From an uncultured Clostridia bacterium (lineage in GTDB: Bacteria > Bacillota > Clostridia > Christensenellales > Borkfalkiaceae): 64,000 nt of DNA. The stretch spans positions 17,336 through 81,335 of the forward strand of contig CALVPT010000009.1 of NCBI GenBank assembly GCA_944354125.1, read 5' to 3'. Below the pieces are notes generated by a model. The model had not been told where the DNA came from. It saw nothing but the letters and a program-made list of their open reading frames with translations, and ran no database searches. Positions 42,684 through 52,037 of the stretch are shown piece by piece; position 1 is the stretch's first letter; every line of letters begins with the position of its first letter. The translations under genes and the position numbers were made by a program.

Positions 42684-44099
42684 TTATTTCATTATGAGCT
42701 GTCTTAAAATGGCATCCGCCTTCTTTATGTCCGCCTTGCCCTGCGTTGCCTTTTTTATGAAGCCGTAAAGCGCGAAAATCGCCTTTTCCTTGCCGGCCTT
42801 GAAGTCGGCAACCGCCTGGGGATTGCTCTCGACGGCCTTTTTGCATATGCCCTCGAGCTCGCCCTCGTCGACGCCTGCAAGGTCGCTTTCGCTGATGTAT
42901 GCGCTGACGGGCTTACCCTCTTCCGCCATCTTTGAAAGCGTCTTCTGCGCGAGGGTTATGTTTATCTTGCCCTCGTCGGCAAGCTTGACGAGCTTAGCCA
43001 TTTCCTCCGCCGTGACGGGCAGGTTGAACCTCTCCTTGTCGTCCTCGGTCTCTAGCTTGGAATAGAGAGTGCCTACGGTGAGATTTACGGTATTCTTTAC
43101 GCCTGCGCCCAGCGATATCGCCTTTTCGACAAAGTCGCACACAGCCTTGTACTTATACAGAAGCTGAGCGTTTGCGGGGTTTATCCTGAGCTCGTTGACG
43201 TATCTTTTGAGTTTATCGGTGGGAAGTTCGGGAAGCGATGCACGTATTTCTTCCACCTTTTCTTCGGGAATGACGACGGTGAGGATATCGGGTTCGGGGA
43301 AATAGCGGTAATCCTGCGCATCCTCCTTCGTCCTCATGACCGAGGTCTCGCCCGTGTGCTCGTCATAGCGCATTGTCGCCTGCACGACCTCTCCGCCGTT
43401 GTCGAGTATTTCCGCCTGGCGCGAATACTCGTACGCCATGGCCTTTTCGATATAGCTGAGAGAGTTCATGTTCTTGATTTCCGTACGCGTGCCGAACTTA
43501 GTCGAGCCGACGGGCATGAGCGATATGTTTACGTCGCAGCGCATCGAGCCTTCCTGCATCTTGCAGTCGGAGACGCCGATATAGCGCATTATGAGCTGCA
43601 ACTTCTCGACATACTCCCTCGCCTCCTCGGGCGAAGATATGTCGGGTTCGGACACTATCTCTATGAGCGGAACGCCGCCCCTGTTATAGTCTATGAACGT
43701 AAAGCCGCTCTCGTGAACCAGTTTGCCTGCATCCTCTTCTATGTGGATACGGGTAATTCCTATCCTCTTGCCGCTCTCGAGCTCGACATAGCCGTGCTCG
43801 CAGAGGGGCTTGTCGAACTGCGAAATCTGATATGCCTTGGGCAGGTCGGGATAGCAATAGTTCTTTCTGTCGAGATGCGTAGTCGTATTTATCGTACAAT
43901 GGGTTGCAAGGCCCGCGCGGATTGCGAACTCCACAACCCTCTTGTTGAGAATGGGGAGAGCGCCCGGCTGACCTGTGCATACGGGGCAGCAGCGAGTGTT
44001 GGGCGCGCCGCCGAAAGCCGTTGTGCAGCCGCAGAATATCTTTGTGGCGGTGGCAAGTTCTACGTGCGTTTCAAGGCCCGAAACGAGCTGATATTTCAT
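42684..44099 (-). CDS. gatB: Asp-tRNA(Asn)/Glu-tRNA(Gln) amidotransferase subunit B
   Basis: GatB is the tRNA-binding and kinase subunit that activates the Asp or Glu on mischarged tRNA. The 471 residues begin YQLVSGLETHVEL and include ATKIFCGC...NTRCCPVCTGQPGALP (zinc site), DLPKAYQISQFDKPLCEHG, RIHIEEDAGKLVH and the C-terminal YqeY-like helical domain (about 330-471). Full length. It overlaps gatA by 4 nt. Confidence 0.98.
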   Translation of the reverse strand: MKYQLVSGLETHVELATATKIFCGCTTAFGGAPNTRCCPVCTGQPGALPILNKRVVEFAIRAGLATHCTINTTTHLDRKNYCYPDLPKAYQISQFDKPLCEHGYVELESGKRIGITRIHIEEDAGKLVHESGFTFIDYNRGGVPLIEIVSEPDISSPEEAREYVEKLQLIMRYIGVSDCKMQEGSMRCDVNISLMPVGSTKFGTRTEIKNMNSLSYIEKAMAYEYSRQAEILDNGGEVVQATMRYDEHTGETSVMRTKEDAQDYRYFPEPDILTVVIPEEKVEEIRASLPELPTDKLKRYVNELRINPANAQLLYKYKAVCDFVEKAISLGAGVKNTVNLTVGTLYSKLETEDDKERFNLPVTAEEMAKLVKLADEGKINITLAQKTLSKMAEEGKPVSAYISESDLAGVDEGELEGICKKAVESNPQAVADFKAGKEKAIFALYGFIKKATQGKADIKKADAILRQLIMK

Positions 44100-45547
44100 A
44101 ACCTGACACCCCCTTCTACGTCTTCAAGCTCGCAGAGCTTGCTCTTTTCGGCAAAGTACGCGATATCGAGCACTCTCTCGTCGTCGAATTTTTTGCCTAT
44201 AATCTGCATACCTATGGGCAATCCGTCCTTATCCTTTCCGCAGGGAAGGGCGATTGCAGGAAGTCCGGCTATGTTTACGGGAACCGTGCAGACGTCCGAA
44301 AGGTAGGTCTCCAGCGCGTTGCCGCCGGAATAGCCGAGAGGGAACGCCGTGACGGGCGCCGTGGGCGCGAACAGCACGTCGCACTTTTCGAAGCACTCGG
44401 CAAGCTGGCTTTCAACTCTCTTTCGTATGAGGCAGGCCTTCTTGTAATATGCGTCGAAGTAACCCGAGGACAGCACATAAGTGCCGAGCATTATGCGCTT
44501 TTTGACCTCTCTGCCGAAGCCCTCGGTACGCGTTTTGGTTATCATGTCGTCTACAGAGGAATAGTTTGCCGCGCGGTAGCCGTAACGTATTCCGTCATAT
44601 CTTCCGAGATTGGAAGATGCCTCCGCACAGGCTATAATATAATAGACCGGAAGGGCGAGCTTTAAGGCAGGTATGCTGACCTCGACTACCTCCGCCCCTG
44701 CGTTTTTATACTGCTCTATCGCGGCATCGATTGCGCCCTTGATCTGAGGATTTATGCCGTCGAAAAACTCCTTCGCAACGCCTATCTTTATGCCTCTGAC
44801 GTCGCCGTTCAACGCCGTCGGACCCATATGCACGGGCGCACTCGTCTGGTCGGCACAATCTTCGCCCTTTATGGCGTCATAAACGAGCGCCGCATCCGTC
44901 ACCGAATGGGTCATGGGACCTATCTGGTCGAGCGACGAGCCGTATGCGATAAGGCCGTAACGCGATACGGCGCCGTACGTCGGCTTGAAACCGACTATGC
45001 CGCAGAACGACGCGGGCTGACGGATAGAACCGCCCGTATCCGAGCCGAGCCCGTATGCCGCGATGTCCGCGCAGACTGCAGCCGCAACGCCGCCGGACGA
45101 GCCGCCCGTAACCCTTGCGGTATTTCTGGGATTGAGAGGCGCGCCGTAAACCGAGGTCTCGCTGGTCGAACCCATGGCAAACTCGTCCATATTGGTCTTG
45201 CCGAGAAGGACGGCGCCCTGCTCCTTGAGCTTTTTCCAGACGGTAGCATCGTAATAGGGTCTGAAGCCCTCCAATATCTTGGAACAGCAGGTCGTAAGCT
45301 CGCCGTCGGTGGCTATGTTGTCCTTGAGGGTGAAGGGAATGCCCGTAAGCGGCGTACCCTTGCCCTCCTTTATGAGCCTGTCGGCATATTCGGCATCCCG
45401 TCTCGCCTCCTCAAACGTCTCGTGAACGTAGGCGTTTATGACGGGATTGACCCTCTTTATAGCCTCGATATACTTTTCGGTGAGCTCGACGGAGGTAATC
45501 TGACCCGAACGCAGCTTTTCGGAAAGGGTCTTTATTACGCTTTTCAC
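44096..45547 (-). CDS. gatA: Asp-tRNA(Asn)/Glu-tRNA(Gln) amidotransferase subunit A
   Basis: GatA is the amidase-signature glutaminase that supplies ammonia to GatB. The 483 residues carry the catalytic Lys in PFTLKDNIAT, GSSGGVAAAVCADIAAYGLGSDTGGSIRQPA with the Ser-cisSer-Lys triad, and GFKPTYGAVSRYGLIAYGSSLDQIGP. Overlaps of 4 nt with both gatC and gatB show a tightly coupled operon. Confidence 0.98.
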   Translation of the reverse strand: MKSVIKTLSEKLRSGQITSVELTEKYIEAIKRVNPVINAYVHETFEEARRDAEYADRLIKEGKGTPLTGIPFTLKDNIATDGELTTCCSKILEGFRPYYDATVWKKLKEQGAVLLGKTNMDEFAMGSTSETSVYGAPLNPRNTARVTGGSSGGVAAAVCADIAAYGLGSDTGGSIRQPASFCGIVGFKPTYGAVSRYGLIAYGSSLDQIGPMTHSVTDAALVYDAIKGEDCADQTSAPVHMGPTALNGDVRGIKIGVAKEFFDGINPQIKGAIDAAIEQYKNAGAEVVEVSIPALKLALPVYYIIACAEASSNLGRYDGIRYGYRAANYSSVDDMITKTRTEGFGREVKKRIMLGTYVLSSGYFDAYYKKACLIRKRVESQLAECFEKCDVLFAPTAPVTAFPLGYSGGNALETYLSDVCTVPVNIAGLPAIALPCGKDKDGLPIGMQIIGKKFDDERVLDIAYFAEKSKLCELEDVEGGVRL

Positions 45548-45837
45548 TTTACAACCCTCCTCACGGCAAAGTAACCGTTATCCGAATGCACGTTTGAGGT
45601 AATCTTTTCAGAGGGCAGACTGGGCTTTACCTCGTCCTCCCTCAGCTCGTCCCACGTAGCTATGCGCGTGGTAACCTCCCTTATGCTCGCCGTGTCGCCC
45701 TCTACCTGCTGATTTATGCTGTCGGCAAAGTTTATGATCTCCTCGAACTCGGGAACGAACTTTTTGGTTTCCTCCTCCGAGAACTCCAGCCTTGCAAGCC
45801 TTGCGAGCGTCTTTATTTCCTTTTCACTTATTGCCAT
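45544..45837 (-). CDS. gatC: Asp-tRNA(Asn)/Glu-tRNA(Gln) amidotransferase subunit C
   Basis: GatC is the 97-residue belt subunit that holds GatA and GatB together. The start (SEKEIKTLARLARLEFSEEE) and the DEVKPSLPSEKI segment are typical. It begins 6 nt after the aspS stop and overlaps gatA by 4 nt. Confidence 0.95.
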   Translation of the reverse strand: MAISEKEIKTLARLARLEFSEEETKKFVPEFEEIINFADSINQQVEGDTASIREVTTRIATWDELREDEVKPSLPSEKITSNVHSDNGYFAVRRVVK

Positions 45838-45843
45838 AGTAAT

Positions 45844-47595
45844 TTACTGCCTTATCTTGATATGCACTTCCCTGAGCTGGGTTTCGGTGACCTCGTTGGG
45901 AGCTCCGCAGAGCAGATCCTGCGCCGATGCGCTCATGGGGAACGCGATTACTTCCCTTATGTTTTCCTCGTTTTTGAGGAGCATAATCATTCTGTCCACG
46001 CCGGGAGCCATGCCTGCGTGAGGAGGTGCGCCGAACTTGAAAGCCGTGTACAGCGCGCCGAACTTCTGCTTTAACGTCTCCTCGTCGTAACCTGCAATCT
46101 CGAACGCCTTGACCATTATGTCGAGGTCGTGATTTCTGACCGCGCCCGAGGACAGCTCTACGCCGTTGCATACGATGTCGTACTGATATGCGAGTATTTC
46201 GAGAGGGTCCTTTTGGTTGAGCGCCTCGAGTCCGCCCTGGGGCATAGAGAAGGGATTGTGAGTAAAGCCAATCTTGCCCGTCTCCTCGTCGAGTTCGTAC
46301 ATGGGGAAATCGTTGATGAAGCAGAACGCATACATGTCGTGACGGGTAAGGCCGAGCTTTTCGCCGAGCTCGTTTCTTATCTGTCCCGCAAGCTTGGGCG
46401 CCTTGTCCTTCGTGTCGGCGATAAAGAATATCGTATCCCCTGCCTCGAGCTTTGCAAGCGCGAGGAGTTCGCCCTTGAGCTCTGCGGGAATGAATTTATC
46501 TATGGGTCCCTTATAGGTCATGTCGGGCATGACTTCGAGATAACCGAGGCCGCCCATGCCTATGGAGAGCGCAAACGCAAGCAGCTTTTCGTGGAAGCCC
46601 TTGCTCATGTCTGCGTGAACCTTTATAGCCCTGACGCACTTGTTCTGGAAGGGCTTGAATGTGCACTTGTTGAAGAATTCGGATAAGTCCATAATCCTCA
46701 AGGGGTTGCGAAGATCCGGCTTGTCGCTGCCGAACTCGAGCATTGCCTGCTTATAGGGAATTACGGGGAAGGGCGCCTTGGTAACCTCATACCCTTCGGG
46801 CGCAAACTTTGCGAACGTGGAGTAGAGAACCTCTTCGCCTACCCTGAACACGTCCTCCTGGGTGGCGAACGCCATTTCGAAGTCGAGCTGATAGAACTCG
46901 CCGGGCGAACGGTCTGCCCTTGCATCCTCGTCGCGGAAGCAGGGCGCAATCTGGAAGTACTTGTCTATGCCGGATACCATTAAAAGCTGTTTGTACTGCT
47001 GAGGCGCCTGGGGAAGGGCATAGAACTTGCCCTTATACCTTCTCGAAGGCACGATGTAGTCCCTTGCGCCTTCGGGAGAGGACGCGCAGAGTATGGGCGT
47101 CTGCACCTCCAGAAAGCCCATTTCGGTCATCTTGTTCCTGAGGTAAGAGATGACCTCCGAACGGAAAACTATATTGTCCTTTACCTTTCTGTTTCTGAGG
47201 TCGAGGAAACGGTACTTAAGGCGTATATCCTCCCTCGTCTCCTTGCTGGTCATGACCTCGAAGGGAAGCTGCTCCCTCACCTTGCCGAGCATCTTTACCG
47301 ACTTGCAGTTGAGCTCTACCGTGCCCGAGGGAATCTTGGGATTATAGGTCTCCTCGTCGCGCTTTTCGATTATGCCGGAAACGGATATGCAGTCCTCCTT
47401 GTTGAGTCCCTCCAAAAGCGACGTATCGCGCATTACGACCTGAACGACGCCGTAAAAATCCCTGAGGTCTATGAAGGACACGCCGCCGTGGTCCCTGATG
47501 TTTTCAACCCAGCCTGCAAGCGTTACCTGCTCGCCGACCATTCCTTCGCCGATTTTGTCGGCAGTTGAAGTGCGGTAAATGTTTCCCATATTCAA
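45844..47595 (-). CDS. aspS: Bacterial-type aspartyl-tRNA synthetase
   Basis: This 583-residue enzyme is the bacterial AspRS with anticodon-binding OB fold, catalytic core and GAD insertion. Signatures are FRSEVISYLRNKM, FLEVQTPILCASSPEGARDYIVPSR, QAPQQYKQLLMVSGIDKYFQIAPCFRDEDARADRSPGEFYQLDFEMAF (motif 2 region) and GAPPHAGMAPGVDRMIMLL (motif 3). Its OB-fold loop reads RDHGG with His36, a residue associated with non-discriminating bacterial AspRS. It is the first gene of the aspS-gatCAB operon and lies behind a T-box leader. Confidence 0.97.
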   Translation of the reverse strand: MNMGNIYRTSTADKIGEGMVGEQVTLAGWVENIRDHGGVSFIDLRDFYGVVQVVMRDTSLLEGLNKEDCISVSGIIEKRDEETYNPKIPSGTVELNCKSVKMLGKVREQLPFEVMTSKETREDIRLKYRFLDLRNRKVKDNIVFRSEVISYLRNKMTEMGFLEVQTPILCASSPEGARDYIVPSRRYKGKFYALPQAPQQYKQLLMVSGIDKYFQIAPCFRDEDARADRSPGEFYQLDFEMAFATQEDVFRVGEEVLYSTFAKFAPEGYEVTKAPFPVIPYKQAMLEFGSDKPDLRNPLRIMDLSEFFNKCTFKPFQNKCVRAIKVHADMSKGFHEKLLAFALSIGMGGLGYLEVMPDMTYKGPIDKFIPAELKGELLALAKLEAGDTIFFIADTKDKAPKLAGQIRNELGEKLGLTRHDMYAFCFINDFPMYELDEETGKIGFTHNPFSMPQGGLEALNQKDPLEILAYQYDIVCNGVELSSGAVRNHDLDIMVKAFEIAGYDEETLKQKFGALYTAFKFGAPPHAGMAPGVDRMIMLLKNEENIREVIAFPMSASAQDLLCGAPNEVTETQLREVHIKIRQ

Positions 47596-47944
47596 ACTTC
47601 TCCTGTTATTTTGCTCATTTCCGTCGGACGAAAAAACAAAAAACCGCCCGACTGAAGAAATAAAATACGCTTTTATTTCTTAGGACGAACGGTATATTCG
47701 CGGTGCCACCTAAGTTGACGGGAAATTTCCCGACCTCTCTGCGGTTGCAGATTGCAACCCGACCAATGACGCAGGTCTTGCGGAACGCCCTACTTTGCGC
47801 ACGGAATTTCCTGCGGATTCGGACGAACGGCTGGGAAGGGTTACCCGTAAACTCTACATCCTGCGGCACTTTCACCCTACCGCCGCTCTCTTTCAGGCGA
47901 GCAATTTTACGGACATGTCTTCATAAACGCCTTTAAACTATTAT
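47596..47944 (-). promoter_or_regulatory. T-box riboswitch leader of aspS-gatCAB
   Basis: The minus-strand leader has the T-box sequence AGGTGGCACCGCG (around 47697-47710), a stem I with AGAGAG and a GGTGAAAG loop, base stem CCGTAAA / TTTACGG, and a long intrinsic terminator (ACCG...TAAGAAATAAAA pairing with TTTTATTTCTT...CGGT, then TTTTTT). Uncharged tRNA is expected to stabilise the antiterminator and switch on the operon. A GAT triplet just before the 3' strand of the stem I base is a candidate specifier for Asp, but I could not fix the specifier loop with confidence. Confidence 0.9.
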
Positions 47945-47950
47945 AACCAA

Positions 47951-47979
47951 ATTATATTATTTATTTGCAGGCTTGTCAA
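47951..47979 (-). promoter_or_regulatory. Consensus promoter of T-box leader
   Basis: On the minus strand TTGACA (47974-47979), 17 nt, TATAAT (47951-47956). A second TATAAT lies 5 nt downstream. Confidence 0.85.
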
Positions 47980-48032
47980 ACGCTTTGCCGCATCTTTAAG
48001 AAATTTTAGGGCGACAGGCGTCTTTTGCGCAG

Positions 48033-49346
48033 TTACCTTTTCTTACCCTTGGACTTCCTTATCTCGGCGACCGTCTTTTCATAGCCTATGTCCTTGGGAA
48101 CATAGTAAACCCTGTCCTTGAGACTGTCGGGCAGATACTGCTGTTCGACATAGCCGTTGGGAAAATCGTGGGGATATTTGTACCTCTTTGACGCAGCCTT
48201 GTCCTCCTTGCTGCCGTAGGAATTGTCCCTGAGATAATCGGGCACGCCATCGTCGTCCCTTACGTTTACCGCATCGCGGCGCGCGGCGTGGTAAGCCTCC
48301 ACCACCGCATTGCTCTTGGGCGCCTCGCAGACATATACAATGGCATTCGAAAGCGGTATGAGCCCCTCGGGATAGCCTATTTTTTCGAGCGCATACATTG
48401 CAGAAGTTGCGACCTGGAGCGCCCTGGGGTCAGCCATGCCGACATCCTCCGACGAGTGCACGACGAGCCGCCTTGCAACCAGCATGGGGTCGCAGCCGCC
48501 CTCGATAAGGCGCATCGCATAGTACAGCGCCGCGTTGGAATCGCTTCCCCTCAGCGACTTGCAGAACGCCGACAGATAGTCGTAATAGTCGTCCTGGTTA
48601 TACGAAAGCGCCTTGCGCTGTATGGACTGCTCGGCATCGGCAAGCGTGACGTGCAGCGTTCCGTCCGCCCCGACGGGCGTTGTCAGGACGGCGAGCTCGA
48701 GCGCGTTATAGGCGCTCCTCAGATCTCCGCCGCACATAGTGGCGATATGGTTTATCGCATTCTCGTCGACCTTTGCGCTGTACTCGCCCAATCCCTTCTT
48801 CTTGTCCGAAAGCGCCTTCTTCAGCGCGCCCTTTATGTCCTCTACGGACAGGCGCCTGAACTCGAACACCCTGCAGCGCGAGACGATTGCGGGCGTCATT
48901 GAGGCATACGGATTTTCCGTGGTAGAGCCTATGAAAATTATAGTACCCTGTTCTATGGCGGGAAGGAGCGAATCCGACTGCGTCTTGTTGAAGCGGTGAC
49001 ACTCGTCGAGCATGAGATATGTACGCTTGCCGTACATTCTGAGGTTGTCCTCCGCCTGCTTTACAGCCGCCTTGACGTCGGCTACGCCCGCCTGTACGGC
49101 GTTGAGCTTTATGAATTCGCCGTGAGTCGTTGAGGCAACGATGTTGGCGAGCGTCGTCTTGCCCGTTCCCGGAGGGCCGTAAAATATGCAGCTCCCCAGC
49201 CTGTCGAGCGATATCGCCCTCCTTAAAAGCGAACCCTCCGAAACTATGTGTTTCTGCCCTATGAAGTCGTTTAAATTATTCGCCCTCATGCGCTCGGCAA
49301 GGGGCTTTGCCTTCTCGCTGTTGTCGTTTAAATCGAATAAATCCAT
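48033..49346 (-). CDS. rarA: Replication-associated recombination protein A (RarA/MgsA)
   Basis: This AAA+ clamp-loader-like ATPase acts at stalled replication forks. The 437 residues show Walker A YGPPGTGKTTLANIVA, Walker B LMLDECHRFNKTQSDSLLPAIEQG, sensor IGSTTENPYASMTPAIVSRCRVFEF, and the C-terminal tetramerisation domain with DGVPDYLRDNSYG...YPHDFPNGYVEQQYLPD. Length is normal. It may follow the patatin gene in one transcript (27-nt gap). Confidence 0.96.
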   Translation of the reverse strand: MDLFDLNDNSEKAKPLAERMRANNLNDFIGQKHIVSEGSLLRRAISLDRLGSCIFYGPPGTGKTTLANIVASTTHGEFIKLNAVQAGVADVKAAVKQAEDNLRMYGKRTYLMLDECHRFNKTQSDSLLPAIEQGTIIFIGSTTENPYASMTPAIVSRCRVFEFRRLSVEDIKGALKKALSDKKKGLGEYSAKVDENAINHIATMCGGDLRSAYNALELAVLTTPVGADGTLHVTLADAEQSIQRKALSYNQDDYYDYLSAFCKSLRGSDSNAALYYAMRLIEGGCDPMLVARRLVVHSSEDVGMADPRALQVATSAMYALEKIGYPEGLIPLSNAIVYVCEAPKSNAVVEAYHAARRDAVNVRDDDGVPDYLRDNSYGSKEDKAASKRYKYPHDFPNGYVEQQYLPDSLKDRVYYVPKDIGYEKTVAEIRKSKGKKR

Positions 49347-49373
49347 AACCTGAAAAATTTTAAAGTAATTATA

Positions 49374-50165
49374 TTACTTTAAGAGTTGCTTTATCTTGTC
49401 CATGTTCGCCTTGGTGACGGCATAGCCCTCCTCATAGGCGCGCTCGATATCCTTCATCGAATACTGGTTCATATCCTTGATTTCGGGGGCGAGCCAGAGG
49501 TCGAAAGTGTCGGCCGTGAGCTTCTTTTTCATGTTAAGGGCATTGTTGTCCATGACGTCGAACATCCTTAAAATCATGGCTATCATACCCTTGACTTCCT
49601 TTACGGGCACGTAGGAATTGGAGAGCGCATCGACGGCGATGACGACGTCGGCGCCCATTGCCTTGACCTGTTCGGTGGGCACACGGCAGAGCACGCCGCC
49701 GTCTACGAGCATCATTCCGTCCATCTCCAGCGGTTTGAAAATTATGGGTATGGTGCTCGACGCGCGCACGCAGGGCGCCACTTTGCCCTTATTTAAAAGT
49801 ATGGTCTGACCCGAAAGCAGGTCGGTCGCCACGCAGCAGAAGGGAATGGTCAGCTCGTCGAAAGTGACGTCGCCTATGTTCTTTAAAAGAAGATTCTGCA
49901 TCTTTTCGCCCTTGAAAAAGCCTGGTCTGGGCTCAGGCAGAACGGCAAAATCCATGAGATGCACGGTCTTGAGCTTGCGCACCGTGGAGAGCATTCTCTC
50001 GACGGTCATACCGTTTGCATAGCACGCGCCGACAACCGAGCCCATTGAACAGCCCGCAATATAGTCGGGGCGTATACCCTCCTCTTCGAGCGCCTTCAGA
50101 ACGCCGAGATGCGTAACCCCTCGCGAGCCGCCCGAACCGAGCGCAAGACCTAATTTTTTACTCAT
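49374..50165 (-). CDS. Patatin-like phospholipase
   Basis: This is a serine lipid acyl hydrolase of the RssA/YlbK-like patatin family, 263 residues. The oxyanion motif GSGGSRGVTHLGVL is near the N-terminus, the nucleophile Ser40 lies in AGCSMGSVVG, and the catalytic Asp is in MMLVDGGVLCRVP. There is no signal peptide, so it acts inside the cell or on the inner membrane face. AGAGGTAAAG precedes the ATG. It is divergent from ylbJ; YlbK-type patatins are often near ylbJ in Bacillota. Confidence 0.93.
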   Translation of the reverse strand: MSKKLGLALGSGGSRGVTHLGVLKALEEEGIRPDYIAGCSMGSVVGACYANGMTVERMLSTVRKLKTVHLMDFAVLPEPRPGFFKGEKMQNLLLKNIGDVTFDELTIPFCCVATDLLSGQTILLNKGKVAPCVRASSTIPIIFKPLEMDGMMLVDGGVLCRVPTEQVKAMGADVVIAVDALSNSYVPVKEVKGMIAMILRMFDVMDNNALNMKKKLTADTFDLWLAPEIKDMNQYSMKDIERAYEEGYAVTKANMDKIKQLLK

Positions 50166-50198
50166 AAAAGCTTTACCTCTTAAATAATAATGTTATGT

Positions 50199-51155
50199 AT
50201 GAAACTCAGATATCTGGCGGCGACTGCCGTACTGGTACTCTTCGGAGCCGCACTCATCGTCCGACCGTCGGAATACATTGCCGAGTGCGGTAACGGCATT
50301 GCCATGTGGGCGGAGAGCGTTGTTCCCTCGCTTTTTCCGTTCATGGTCATAACCGCCCTCCTTATAGGCACGGGCTTTACACAAAAAATATCCGCGCCGA
50401 TGAACGGCATATGCGCCAGATTCAAACTGCCGCCGTCCGCCCTGCCGCTGTTCATGATGAGCTGCTTGTCGGGCTACCCCGCAGGCAGCCGCTGCGTCGC
50501 CGAATACCTCAATTACGGCTTCATAAACTATGGCGACGCCAAAAAACTCAGCGTGCTCTGCTCTACCTCTGGCCCGCTTTTCATAGTCGGAACCGTAGGA
50601 GTCAAGGCATACGGGGACAGTCTGAAAGGTTATATCCTGCTTGCCGCCTGCCTGGGCACGGTTGCAATAACTTCAATAATCTACTGCCTTGTCAGCCCCG
50701 AAAGGTCAACGGCACGCCTTTTCAGGCAAAATCAAAGCCGAACAAACCTGCTTGCCGACAGCTTTTACGGCGCGGTGACGGCAATTTTGCTGGCAGGGAG
50801 CTTTATAGTCTTTTTCTATACCCTGTCAAAAGTGCTTGAAGACATGCACGTCTTTGCCCCTTTGGAGCTGGTCTTAAGCCCCGTTTTCGGACGGCAATGC
50901 GCCGCCGCGCTATGCACGGGCATGGTCGAGGCGACGGGCGGCTGTTTCTCCCTGGCCAACGCGGGGGGATTTTTCGCCCTGCCGCTCACGGGATTTTTAA
51001 TCACGTTCGGCGGAACCTCGATAGTATTGCAACAGATGTGCTTTCTTGAAAAGTGCGGAGTCAGATACTCCTTCTTCATTTCCTTCAAGCTGGTGCAGGG
51101 CATTGTCTGCTTTTTTATCCTGTGTCTCGTTCAGCTGGTTTCAGGTATTCAATAG
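50199..51155 (+). CDS. ylbJ: Sporulation integral membrane protein YlbJ
   Basis: This multi-pass membrane protein (about 318 residues, eight or more helices) of the nucleoside-recognition/YlbJ family is needed for spore formation in Bacillus. Family features include ESVVPSLFPFMVITALLIGTG, MMSCLSGYPAGSRCVAEY and EATGGCFSLANAGGFFALPLTGFLITFGGTS. Two in-frame ATGs (50190 and 50199) are possible, and neither has a Shine-Dalgarno; I prefer the second as the first residue before the MKLRYLAAT signal-like start. The 3' end overlaps pheA, which is convergent, by 7 nt. Confidence 0.92.
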   Translation: MKLRYLAATAVLVLFGAALIVRPSEYIAECGNGIAMWAESVVPSLFPFMVITALLIGTGFTQKISAPMNGICARFKLPPSALPLFMMSCLSGYPAGSRCVAEYLNYGFINYGDAKKLSVLCSTSGPLFIVGTVGVKAYGDSLKGYILLAACLGTVAITSIIYCLVSPERSTARLFRQNQSRTNLLADSFYGAVTAILLAGSFIVFFYTLSKVLEDMHVFAPLELVLSPVFGRQCAAALCTGMVEATGGCFSLANAGGFFALPLTGFLITFGGTSIVLQQMCFLEKCGVRYSFFISFKLVQGIVCFFILCLVQLVSGIQ

Positions 51156-51988
51156 CAGCCCAGAAGCTTGAAAGACAGTGCCTTTTCGCCGAGCGCTCTG
51201 AGAGCATCGGCTACGTCGGGAGCATGCATATCCCCCTCCGTCTCCATGAAAAAACGGAATTCGCCGTGTCTTTCTTTTATGGGGCGACTCTCTATTTCCG
51301 TGAGGTTTATGCCGTGGTCGCTGAGTATTGTAAGTATGTTTAAAAGTCCGCCCACCTCGTGCCTGCAGGTCACGGAAAAGAAAACCCTGTCGGAACGCGT
51401 TTTCGCCGCTCCGCTGTACTCGCCGCGAAGCATTAGCGCCTCCTCGGGCTGTCCCCTTACGACGAGCAGAAAAGTGGTATAGTTGTTCTTATCGTCCGAA
51501 ATGTTGAAGTCCGAAATCTCGAACCCGTCTTTTTTGCAGTGAACGCCGACTATGCCGGCCTCCTCGGGACAGGTTATTCGCATCAGGCTGTCCGCCGTCG
51601 ACGATGTCGCAATCAACTGAGCCGCGGGAAAATTTTTTGAGAGATACTGCGAACACTGGCCGAGCGCCTGCGCGTGCGAATAGATGCGCTTGATTTTACC
51701 CTTGTCGGCGCCCTTCATAGTCACAAGTCTGTGGTCTATCCGATTGTCGTAAGAGGCAATGGCAAATATTTTGTCGTACTCCTGCATGAGGTCGAGATTC
51801 TGCGTTACCGCGCCGTTTACAGTATTTTCTATGGGTATGACGGCGGCATCAGTCCGCCCTTCGGCCAGCGCCTTGAATACCTCCGGAAAGCAGGAAAAGC
51901 TGACGAGTTCCGCATCGCCCGAAAGTTCTATTGCCGCCAGTTCGCTGTATGTGCCCTTCGGCCCGAGATAGCCGACTTTTTTTCTCAT
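51149..51988 (-). CDS. pheA: Prephenate dehydratase
   Basis: The enzyme converts prephenate to phenylpyruvate in phenylalanine synthesis. The 279 residues contain a catalytic domain (about 1-180; GYLGPKGTYSELAA, PIENTVNGAVTQNLDLM) and a C-terminal ACT domain with the Phe-binding ESRPIKERHGEFRFFME. The usual TRF active-site motif is TTF here (NNYTTFLLV): the Thr is kept but Arg is replaced. GAGGG precedes the ATG. It follows the DAHP synthase gene by 49 nt, making an aromatic biosynthesis pair. Confidence 0.95.
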   Translation of the reverse strand: MRKKVGYLGPKGTYSELAAIELSGDAELVSFSCFPEVFKALAEGRTDAAVIPIENTVNGAVTQNLDLMQEYDKIFAIASYDNRIDHRLVTMKGADKGKIKRIYSHAQALGQCSQYLSKNFPAAQLIATSSTADSLMRITCPEEAGIVGVHCKKDGFEISDFNISDDKNNYTTFLLVVRGQPEEALMLRGEYSGAAKTRSDRVFFSVTCRHEVGGLLNILTILSDHGINLTEIESRPIKERHGEFRFFMETEGDMHAPDVADALRALGEKALSFKLLGCY

Positions 51989-52037
51989 TTTATTGCCCTC
52001 GTTTGACGCTTATAAGCATTCAGAAGATAAATTTGCC

